From: Lycocorax pyrrhopterus obiensis
Lineage: Eukaryota > Chordata > Aves > Passeriformes > Paradisaeidae
Assembly (NCBI GenBank): GCA_014706295.1
Contig: JACSVZ010000007.1
Coordinates: 62,011,475 to 62,075,474 of the forward strand
Reading direction: 5' to 3'
DNA: 64,000 nucleotides
Positions 54,879 through 64,000 of this stretch are shown piece by piece. The translations under genes were made by a program, and so were the position numbers. Positions within the stretch are counted from its first letter, which is position 1, and each line of letters starts with the position of its first letter. The notes under the pieces are model-generated. The model worked only from the letters and a program-made list of their open reading frames with translations. It ran no database searches and was not told the origin of the DNA.

Positions 54879-55000
54879 CAGGAGGCTGGAGGAGCAGGAT
54901 CTGTCCTGTCCCAGGAGGCTGGAGGAGCGGGATCTGTCCTGTCCCAGGAGGCTGGAGGAGCGGGATCTGTCCTGTCCCAGGAGGCTGGAGGTGCAGGATG
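54879..55000. repeat. 33-bp minisatellite, about 3.7 copies
   Basis: Units start at 54879, 54912, 54945 and 54978: caggaggctggaggagc(a/g)gg then atctgtcctgtcc. The period is a multiple of three, which creates a repetitive open frame that is not a gene. Confidence 0.95.
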
Positions 55001-55127
55001 CTGGAGGAGCAGGATGTGGGGCCTGTGTGTGCATGAGCAGGCCCCTGTTGTCAGCAATGCTGCTGCTCAAGTGAGGTGAGATCACCAGGGACACTGATGT
55101 TATCAGCTCCTTCTTCAAGCACTTAAC

Positions 55128-55133
55128 AATAAA
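55128..55133 (+). terminator. TXNDC16: Candidate distal poly(A) signal of TXNDC16
   Basis: AATAAA followed at once by a GT-rich element (gctgtgtttgtgtgggt), a classic cleavage-site arrangement, about 3.1 kb past the stop codon. Confidence 0.5.
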
Positions 55134-55432
55134 AGCTGTGTTTGTGTGGGTAAAGCACAGCTCTTCCTCCTTCAGTGGTGCTGGGGGGACTCAGCTGAAG
55201 ATTTCCTGACTGTTACGGATCAACTACAGCTTTCAGACCAAACTCTTCTGCTAGGACTTGACTTCAGTGGACATTTGCATGTGCTTCAGGAGCCTTTCAA
55301 GGGGTGTTTAAATTATCAGAAGATCAAACAAAGATACACACACACCCAAAAAAGGATTATGTGCTTGTCCCGAAAGCAAAACTGTTTATTGTCCAAAACC
55401 ACAGGAAATTCTCCATGCACTCCTTGTTGGCA

Positions 55433-55480
55433 TGGAGATATCCAACTCAGGATATTCTGTGATTCTCTGGTCTGTCCCTG
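55433..55480 (+). mobile_element. Short CR1 3' fragment
   Basis: caactcaggatattctgtga then ttctctgg, the same end type as 46690-46762. Confidence 0.65.
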
Positions 55481-57742
55481 TCCTCAAGGATCATCCACAA
55501 AGCCATCATCATCATCGGTTAGGAGGGAGGAAGGCTGGCAGCAGGGCAGAGGGGATATTGAAGGTGTGTGTTGTGTTTTCCATGTTTAAAAGCTTTCCAA
55601 AGGATCATTACGGAGATGCCCGCTCATCTCCAAACCGTGGGACATCGGAAGCAATCACAGCATTTCTTCCAGGTTTTTCACCCTTGGAGCAGAACCAGGG
55701 TGGTGGGATACAAGCCCTTGTGTTGAAAGATGGATTTTCCAAATTGGCCGAGAAGTTCCAAATTCTCAGCCCATCCTGGACCACTGCTGGATGGCCACAA
55801 TCCCTCCCAGCAAGCCTCATTCCGTGGCCAGGCTCTGGTCGGCGGAAGAGGTGGCAGCAGCAGGGAGGAGGCAGGAGAGGACACGGTCCCTGGAAGGGAG
55901 ATGCTGCCAGGCAGGAGCAGGGCCACGGGAAGGACAGATCTGCCTGGACAGATTCCAGCAGCGCTGCCAGGATGTGGAGCAGGACAAGAGCTGGTGAGCT
56001 GGCTCATGTCCCTCGGGGCTGGGTGGGGACAGGGAGGCTGGCAGGGCTCGGGGACTGTGAGAACCAGTCCCTCCATCCCATCTGGTGGCTCAGCCTGGCA
56101 GAGATGCTTTCCCTGCAGGGCAGGTTCCTCTCCAGCACGGCTTGGCCGTGATCCCTGCCCTGGAGCACCTGCCCCTGCCGCAGGGCCCTGCCGCCGGCGG
56201 CGGAGCCGTGTCCGGGAATGTTTGTCCGGAGCTGCCGGGTGAGGTTGGGCTGCTGCCGAGGGTGTCTGGAATAGCCTCGTCCAGACCTCAGCCCACCCCT
56301 GGGGACATCCAGGGTGATGCAATCCCTCCTGGTACCCTGGAAGTGTTCCCCGTGCCCTTGGCATCGCCTGAGGGGATGGAGGAGGATCCTGCAGCTGCCT
56401 GGTGTGTCCATCACTGCCAGTGTGTCCCCCCAGACCAGCTCCCTGAGCCCACACAGTGCCCCTGCTGCCTGTCAGTTTGGGGAGGGTGGTGGGGACCAAA
56501 CAGGGACAATCAGAGGATGGACAGACAGACAGATGGTGGTCAAGGGGTGGGATGGGAACGATCGATGCCATAAAATGGCAGTTGGAGGTGACTGAGGAGC
56601 TGCACTGGGGAAGGGAGGGTGCAGGTGCAGGCTGGAGCTGGGGTGTGAGATAAGGGGTGGTGGCTGGGCAGGATGGAGTTCCCTGTTATTTTGGGTGGCT
56701 CTTCCACCTGGCATAGTTTGCACCCTTGGGGGCTCTTCCACCCCAACCCATAGCTTGCAGAGTGGCCAGGATGGGGTCTCCATCCCTTCTGCCCCATGCT
56801 CTGCATGGGCAGGAGTTGGGTCTCAAGGACATCACTGGCTCCATCCTCCTGGATGAGGATTGGGATGGAGCTGGGAAGAGCAATCCAAACCAGCTCCTCA
56901 AAGAACACCTTCTGTCTGTATTTTCCCTTCCCCCAGACGTGCTCCACCCCCAGCCTCTCCTGGCACTGCACCCGTGGCTGTGCCCTCCTGCTCCATTCCC
57001 ACGCCAGGTCCATGCAGGGGCCTCACTGCTCGTGACTCAAACCCAGAGGGTGAAGTCAAAGTCCGGGCTGGAAGAGCAGCGACCACCATGGACCATCCCA
57101 CGGTCATCCCTTCCCGGTGCCTTTCCTGCTGCTCCCAAAAAGCGGGAGCCCCCGGGGTTCCGTGGGGGGAGCAGAGGTGGCACATTCCCTTTGGGAAGTC
57201 GTTGTTCATTGTCCATTGTTCCCTCTTGGCTCGGCGGAGCCGACGTGGAGACGGGGAGCGATAAGTGGGGAGAGGGCAGCGCTGCGGTTCCTGCTCCCCG
57301 ACAGGTTATTTCCCGACCTCTCCTTAGGTAAACTCAGCCCTCCACCTCCCTGAGAGTTTGCTTTGCTCTCCCTCACCCCTCCAGCACGGCGTGGGGCCCA
57401 GGAGAGCAGCCTGGCTCTATTAATAGCCTGTGGAATTGCCAAATCCCTCCTGTGTGTTGAAAGAGCGGCTGCAAGCCCATGATTCAGCTCCGTGGTAACG
57501 CACGGGACGGTTCCCCAGCGTGGCTGTGGTGGGAAAGCTCCAGCTCTGCTCCAGCCCTGCGGGGCAAACTGGGCTCTCCAGTGGGGAAGAGCCCATCAGC
57601 TGGGATTTCTTGGCTTGCTGGCAGCACAAACGGTCCTGTTGCTAAACTCGGTGGTGTTGTCTCCGTTGGCCGCTGCCCGAGCTCACTCTGCACGTGGATC
57701 CACAAAGAGTAAAATCTAGGAGCCTCGGAGAGGGCAAAGCCA

Positions 57743-58150
57743 TGGAATCATGGAATCCTGGAACCATTTAGGTTGGAAAAGACCTCTAAGATCATCGAGT
57801 CCAACCATTTCCCAGCACTGCAAAGTTCCACCAAATCATGTCCCCAAGTGCCACATCCACACGGCTTTTAAATCCCTCCAGGGATGGTGACTCCACCACT
57901 GTCCTGGGCAGTTGTGCCAGAGCTTGGCAACCCTTTCCATGAAGAAATTTTCCCTGATATCCAATCTAAAACTCTCCTGGAGCAACTTGAGACCGTTTCC
58001 TCTTGTCCCCAGGGGATGAAATCCGTGGTGTCCCTATCCCAGCCTTGCTCCATGAGCAGTCCTGCCTGGAGGAGAGTGGAGAGCAGAACCTTGGTGCCGT
58101 GCATGGAGCATCTCCTCAGGCTCCTGCTGGGTTTGAAGTCTTGGCGTTTC
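57743..58150 (-). mobile_element. CR1 LINE 3' end, about 400 bp
   Basis: Antisense copy starting gaatcatggaatcctggaac and then ggttggaaaagacctctaag. Confidence 0.9.
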
Positions 58151-61100
58151 CTGCAGTTGGGCTTGTGAGGGGCTCACGTTGGGGAGTGGGAGCCTTGGAG
58201 GGCTGAGGTGACTCCCTGTGGATCCCTGACCTGCTGTGGGGACATGAGTGGGAGAAGTGACCCATGGGGAGAGGTGGGATCCTGGATACGGATGTGTGAG
58301 GGATGCTGCAGCTGAGAGAGTTCAGCTTAGCAAAGCAAGGGAGCAGAGAGGGAGCCCCAGCTGTGAGCAGGGCCTGGCACCAACACTGAGGCGAATATTT
58401 GGAAAGGCAGTTGCTGCCCGAAAATAGCTGGAAAAGCTTTCAGGAGCAAAGCTGGAACAGTCCCAAGCCCAGGGCAGCTCCCAGACACAGGGGACAGAGA
58501 TGGGAAAAGGGCATGACCAGTGTTTGTCCACGAATTACCCTTCCTGTGGCCATGGGGCGGGGGGATCTGTGTGGCTTCTTTTGGAGACATCCCATCCCAT
58601 GGACCTGGAAGCTGAGTCGGGGAAAAGTAGCATCATCCTCCTTGTCAATGCAGGGATGCTGAAATGTGGGTACCAGCATCCAGATAATCTCATTTGCTCC
58701 CAGGAATCAGCCCCTTTGGATTCAAAGGGGATGTGTGCTTTTGGAGGGCATGAGGTGACAGAGGGATGGAGCAGATTCCCTGCTCCACACACCCAGCTTG
58801 GAGCTCAGGAACCTCAGCCTGCTCCCACTGAGCCAGAGCTGGGTGTGGATCCAAGCAGGCAGCAGGGACAGGCAGCAGGAATGTCTGGGTGGGATTCCTT
58901 GTCAGGGGAATCTGTCCAGAGTCCAATCCTGCCTCTTCCTGAACCATCTCTGGGATCCTGCATTTCCCTCCTGCTGAATCCCACTGTCTCTCCTCGAGCC
59001 CCTACACAGCAAGGGCACAGCCCCCAAAAGGACACACGGTGACAAAACCCCTCTCCAGGTGTTGGGAATGAGCTAAGAGGACAACCAGGGTGGGAACGAC
59101 CAGTTTGAGTCACTTGGCCACTGTCCCCTCCAGGGTCCCCACCCTGGTGACACTCATCCTTCCTCCTCCTTTCAAGAAGAGCCTGAAAAAGATGAGCTGG
59201 CAACTCTGCCACACCATCCTCGGGGGCTCTGGCTCCCGAGGGACACCAGCTGAGGACCCCAGAGGGACAAATCCCAAAAGCTCCAGGCTTCTTGCCTCTC
59301 CTGCAGCCCCTTGCTCTTCCCCTCGGGCTGGGAGGAGGCAGCAGTGAGGCTCCACAGGCTCTGGGTGCAGGCAGGAGTTCCACTCCTGTTCGTTCCTTCT
59401 CCTCCTCTCAGGCCAGACAGCTCCTGACCAGAGTCTTCCTCACCAGGGACGCACTCAGAGTGCTTTTGGAGCCTTAATTAAGTGCTGGCTTAATTATAAG
59501 GCTGGCTGTGACATTCCCGTGTCCCTGGGTCCCACCTGGCAGTGCTCAACGTTCCCACTCATCCCCGTCCCCGGGGCATCAGCAAAACCCAAAAATCCAT
59601 AAATAAAAAAGCCACCGAAACCCAACCTGTTTATGCTCACTCCATGATTTCCAGTGGTGTTGGAGACAGGAGTTGGGAATGTCTGTGGCTTCCAGCTCAG
59701 ACGTGATGCTGCAGCCTTGGAATGGGTCACCTCCTGTGTGGCACTGTCACCATCCCCCAGGGACACCAGGGTGGCCATCCTGGGTGGCACCTGCAGCAGA
59801 GACCCCCAGCAGGAGTAGGGCAGGGTGAGGGTGGCATCCAGCCTTCCCTCTCCCTGTCCATCCAGAGGGATCCCCAGTCCTTTCTCCCATTTTGCAACTG
59901 GTGTGTGCAGCTTTCTGCACTGGGGACAGGTGGATCCCTCACCCCAGCAGGGACTGTCCCCAGTGCTGGCACTGGGCAAACAGGGATCTGTCTCCCTGGC
60001 AGCGAAGCAGCTCGGGAGAAATCCATGGAGAGTGAAATGGGAGGCTGGGAATGTGATTCAGGCTGTGTCACCCCGGGGCAGCGCTGCCCTGGCCAGAGGA
60101 AATCCCTCCTGATTTATGGCCTGGGAAGTCCTGTGGCTTTTTGGGGCTGCAGTGACCCAGCGATGGCACCCCACAGCAAAGAGGGCTCTGGGTGATGGGG
60201 CACTGCCAGGTGCCAGCGTCGCTCCCCGCCCGGGCAGCCTGGCCACGGAGGATGCAGGAAGGCAGCGACATTCCAGGGATGACACACAGGTCACCAAAAT
60301 GCTGCCTGGGCTGAGTAAGAGAGAAAGCTGGAATTTTTCCCCAGCAGGGATTTCTCTCTTCCTTTCTCGCAGCCAGCAGTGCCGTTTGAAGGACTCTGCT
60401 CCAGCTGGGACAGGTCTCACATATTTTCCTTTCTCTCCGCAGTCTGATTCCCAGGGAATGGGAAAGGCTTCCCAGCGCAGCCCTGCCGGTCCTGGTTCCT
60501 GATGGCAGAGCTTCAACTATTCCCCTGGCAAGCCGTGTCCTGCCATGTCGAAGGGGCCAGCTGGCTGCAATTCCCAGCTTTTCCCCCTGGGAGGACACCC
60601 CCTACATCCCTCATCCCTACAAGGTGGGTTCCCCACCCATGGATAAATCCCTGGATAACCCCCAACTGCCTTGGGGGTGGGGGTCCCTTCAGAAAGGGGC
60701 TGGGTTGGCTTTTGGGAACCATCAGCTGAGGTTGCTCTGGCTTCCCCTGTCCTTGGACTCGTTCCCTAAATCCCAGCTCATGTCTGCTGGTGGAGACAAG
60801 CTACAAAGAGACCTTCAATGTGAGCCAGCAGGGCCAGCCCTACACATTCCTGTCCCCACACGGCTCCCCAAGTAGATCGATGTCTTTAGGATGTGAGTTA
60901 AAGCCATTTAATCACAAGCCTCCTGTTGTCCATTTCCTTTGGACCTCCTCAGCTTTCCATGATTTTTTTTTTCTTGAGCAACATCCCTCTGAGATCCCGG
61001 GGATGGCTGGGAATTGAGTCATCGGATGCGAGCACTGCGTAACCCTGCTCTGCTCTCTCCCACTCCATGGATCTTCCCTGATCCACCGTAGTCCAAACTC

Positions 61101-61194
61101 CTCTGTGCCCCCACCCTCCTGTGTAAGGGAAATCCAGCGTCCAGTGCTGCTGGGAGCACCCTGCTGCTGGAAATCCGGGATCTGGAGCCAGGCT

Positions 61195-61575
61195 GGGAGA
61201 GCTGGGAGTGTCCACCTGGAGAAGAGAAGGCTCCAGGGAGAGCTCAGAGCCCCTTCCAGGGCCTAAAGGGGCTCCAGGAGAGCTGGAGAGGGACTGGGGA
61301 CAAGGGATGGAGGGACAGGACACAGGGAGTGGCTTCCCAGTGCCAGAGGGCAGGGATGGATGGGATATTGGGAAGGAATTCCTGGCTGGGAGGGTGGGGA
61401 GGCCCTGGCACAGGGTGCCCAGAGAAGCTGTGGCTGCCCCTGGATCCCTGGAAGTGTCCAAACAGGGCTTGGAGCAGCCTGGGCTAGTGGAAGGTGTCCC
61501 TGCCCATGGCAGGGGTGGAACAAGATGAACTTTAAGGTCCCTTCCAACCCAAATCATTCTGGAATTCTGCGACAG
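61195..61575 (+). mobile_element. CR1 LINE 3' end, about 380 bp
   Basis: Sense copy ending caacccaaatcattctggaa. Confidence 0.93.
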
Positions 61576-62033
61576 GAGATGGTTTTCTTTGGACTTACAG
61601 ACAGGTCCATTTTCTTGCCCAGACAGAGAAAGGTGACTTTTTGGCCCTCCCAGCCCCCATTCCCAGCTGGCAGCGCTGACATTGGTCACTTTATTCTCTG
61701 CAGAGCTCAGCTCTTGCTCACTCCTCCTTGCTCTCCTGGCCATTGCCCTCTCACAGCGACCTCTGCCTGCCCCGTCCCGCTCCCATGCCCCCGACATGAG
61801 GCTCTGTGGGGATTTTCCAGACCACAGCAGCTGTTGGTCCGTGTTGGGAATATCCCACAAACTGGATTTTCAGCTGACTCCTTGTCCCCTTCCATCCTGG
61901 CTGTCCCCCCTGGAATGTGGCTCCCTGTGGGAGACGCCCTGCTCCCCTCGGCTGCTGCCATCCCCTACAGATCCCCTGAGAGGTCAGGGATGCCCTGCTC
62001 GAGGACAGCGACCTCACAGGGGGACAAGGACAC

Positions 62034-62352
62034 TCTACAAGGGGTTTAGACCCTCTACAAGGGTGAGAATCCCACAATGACTCCCTACAAGGACAGGGAT
62101 CACCCATGGGAAAACAGGGACTCTGATGCCAGGACAAGGATCCCACAGTGACTCCCTAGGACAGGGACACCACAGGATGCCCCTTCAAGGACAGGGACCC
62201 CCTGTAGGGACCAGAGCACTCTACAAGGGAGGTTTAGACCCTCTACAAGGGTGAGAATCCCACAGTGACTCCCTACAAGGACAGGGATCACCCATGAGAG
62301 AACAGGGACCCTGATGCCAGGGCAGAGATCCCACAGTGACTCCCTAGAACAG
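62034..62352. repeat. 188-bp-period duplication
   Basis: gtttagaccctctacaaggg begins at 62044 and 62232. The following 110 or so bases are nearly identical, down to ccctag(g/a)acagg. Internal shorter repeats of acagggat and tgactcccta suggest an older array. Confidence 0.9.
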
Positions 62353-63507
62353 GATTTGCCCTGCAAGGATGGGGACCCCAAAGGTGTCCCCTGTGAGTTA
62401 TGGCCCTGTGGGCTGCCAGCAGCCTTGCACTCCCGGGAAGGCACCAGCGAGTCCAAGCAGGGGTGAGAGGGCAATTAAATAGGATTTTAAAAATGCACTG
62501 GGCACTGCTGTGTGAAGGAGAGCCTGAGAGAAAACGCGCCCGCAAGGAGAAATCCTCCCCGGCTTAGCACATCCTTCTAAAAACACACAATGACTCCAGA
62601 AAAATGTGAGAAAACACATCTTCTCTCCCCAGAGGGAAAAAGTAGAGAAAAGCAGCAACGTGATGGTGTTTGCTGCCTGGACCTCAATCCTTGTCCTGGC
62701 AGGGGGTGGGGAACGTGCTCCAAGGGCTTTGGATGGAGTTCTGGGGGCATCGGCTGCTGATATCCCTGAGAGCATCTCTGCAATGCCCAGGCAGAGCTGA
62801 TGCCCCTCAAAAGGCTGCCAGGTGCTGGATCTTTGCTGCAGTGGTCCCAAACAGAAGGGATGTGCCACCCTCCAGCCCCCTCTGGAAGGGAGGTGATGGA
62901 TTACAAACGTTGCGAATCCTGATTTATTCCAACAACTGCCGCCCATTAACCACAGCCATGAATAATTAAGGGAATAGCTCTTGTGAAGCTCTGGAGGAGC
63001 ATTTGGCACCGTGGGAGAACTGGCTACTTGAAGCTGAGCCCAGCTGCTCCGTGCTGCAGTTGGAAGTGGTGCCAGTGGAAAACGCCGTGCCCAGGGAGGC
63101 AGGACCGGCCACAGCGCCCTGGCTTGAGCAGAAACTCCAGCAAGGAGGAAAGTGCTGAGCAAACCACTTGGGGAAGGAGCTCTCCGAGGGGGAAGGAGCT
63201 GCTTGAACCAGCGGATGTCCTGCCCTGCATGTCCTGGTGGTTGGTTTTGACCCCTGAGCCCTCTCGGGCACGTCAGGGGTCCTGCGTTTTGCTGTCCCGG
63301 GATGCTCCCAAACCCCTGGGCAGCACCAAGCCTCCAGTTCCCAGAGCATCTCGCAGGGAATGCTGAGGCTTCCAGGGCTGATTTGGCTGCCAAAATTGGC
63401 GAATGCAAAAGGTAATGAATGGAGGGATGATGGCAAAATGTCACCCACTGAGAAACCAGCCGGGAACAGCAATTCCAGTGGTCAGACACACCAGGACAGA
63501 GCCTGGA

Positions 63508-64000
63508 AGCTTCTCCCTTGTCATCTTTCCCCTTTGCCCTTTTCACTTTTCTCTTCCCCTTCTTCCATCTCCTTTCCCTTGTCCTCTGTTCCCTGTCCCC
63601 TTTTCCCTTCTCTTTTCTCTTGCCCCCTTTCCCTTTTCTCTTCCATTCCCCCTGTCCCCCTTCCCCTTTCCTTTGTTCCCTGTCCCTTGTCCCCTTTCCA
63701 TCTTCTCTTGTCCCCTTCCCCCCATCCCCTTCCCCTTTCCCTTTTTCCCTGTACCCTTTTCCTTTCTCTTTTCTCTTGCCTCTTCCCCTTTTCTCTTTCC
63801 ATTTCCCCTGTCCCGTCTCCTTTTTCTTTCCCTTTTTTCTTCTCATTTCCGCTGTCCCCCTTCCCCTTTCCCTTGTTCACTGTCCCTTATCCCCCTTCCC
63901 TTTTCTTTTGCTTCCTTTTCCCTGTCCTCTTTTCCTTTCCCTTTTCTCTTCCCCTTTCCCATCCCCTGTTCCTTTCTGTTGTTCCCTGTCTTCTTTTCCT
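63508..64000. repeat. Polypyrimidine tract, continuing past the window
   Basis: About 490 bp made almost only of C and T on the plus strand (variants of ccctttcccttttc), with rare G and A. It runs off the right edge. Confidence 0.93.

Larger units (their letters stand above)
52052..55150 (+). other. TXNDC16: TXNDC16 3' untranslated region (alternative ends)
   Basis: From the stop codon to either of two candidate poly(A) sites, near 53850 or 55150. It includes a 24-bp direct duplication (52074-52121), three CR1 fragments (53025-53090, 53545-53790, 54672-54806) and a 33-bp minisatellite. The assignment is inferred from poly(A) motifs only. Confidence 0.55.
55151..63507. other. Intergenic region downstream of TXNDC16
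   Basis: No exon of a recognisable gene is seen on either strand. It contains CR1 fragments at 55433-55480, 57743-58150 and 61195-61575 and the 188-bp duplication at 62034. The long open frames reflect GC-rich or low-complexity composition. In human the next gene on this side is PTGER2, tens of kb away; its receptor transmembrane segments are not present here. Confidence 0.6.

Noticed and set aside
54028..55074. 348-codon open frame on the plus strand
   Set aside because: It runs through an antisense CR1 end and the 33-bp minisatellite (period a multiple of three). No conserved protein features are seen.
55678..56571. 297-codon open frame on the minus strand, and open frames opposite it
   Set aside because: GC-rich DNA that is open in several frames on both strands at once, with no recognisable domain or exon-like splice pattern.
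62398..63846. 482-codon open frame on the minus strand
   Set aside because: Its N-terminal part is the translation of the purine strand of the C/T tract (Lys/Glu/Gly/Arg only). The remainder has no family signature, so it is a composition artefact.
55151..64000. Possible PTGER2 gene on the right flank, expected from human gene order
   Set aside because: No seven-transmembrane prostanoid-receptor exon is seen on either strand; it probably lies beyond the window.
1..64000. CRISPR arrays, tRNA or rRNA genes, bacterial operons
   Set aside because: No regular repeat-spacer pattern, cloverleaf or rRNA-like block was noticed, and all coding evidence is spliced vertebrate genes.

Overview
This is a bird nuclear-genome window, most likely from a songbird. 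It has GT-AG split genes, roughly 40 truncated CR1 LINE 3' ends, a solo endogenous-retrovirus LTR and one large CpG island. The species cannot be named from the sequence alone. No bacterial, phage, CRISPR or plasmid features are present.

Two protein-coding genes can be assembled exon by exon, and both reading frames close exactly. GPR137C lies on the minus strand (coding exons from 15273 down to 2360; 7 exons, 380 residues). It encodes a seven-transmembrane GPR137-family membrane protein, and its 3'UTR runs almost to the left edge of the window. TXNDC16 (ERp90) lies on the plus strand (non-coding first exon ending at 16337, 19 coding exons from 22003 to 52051, 840 residues). It encodes an ER-luminal protein built from thioredoxin-like domains that lack a CXXC active site.

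The genes are head to head and share a CpG island of about 1.4 kb (about 14.9-16.34 kb) with CCAAT and GC boxes and no TATA box. The human pair at 14q22 has the same head-to-head order between ERO1A and PTGER2. No exon of either outer neighbour is visible here.

Layout: 1-2359, GPR137C 3'UTR. 2360-15273, GPR137C coding exons and CR1-bearing introns. 15.3-16.34 kb, shared promoter. 16.3-22.0 kb, TXNDC16 intron 1, with an ERVL-type solo LTR. 22.0-52.05 kb, TXNDC16 coding exons separated by CR1-dense introns. 52.05 to about 53.8 or 55.15 kb, TXNDC16 3'UTR with two candidate poly(A) sites. 55.15-64.0 kb, intergenic DNA with CR1 fragments, minisatellites and a pyrimidine tract of about 490 bp at the right edge.

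The most notable findings are a three-fold tandem copy of the last 3' splice site of GPR137C, a solo LTR with perfect 5-bp target duplications just upstream of TXNDC16 coding exon 2, a candidate intronic poly(A) site that would truncate TXNDC16, and a KDEL-like HSEL C-terminus on TXNDC16. I found no convincing new multi-gene system.
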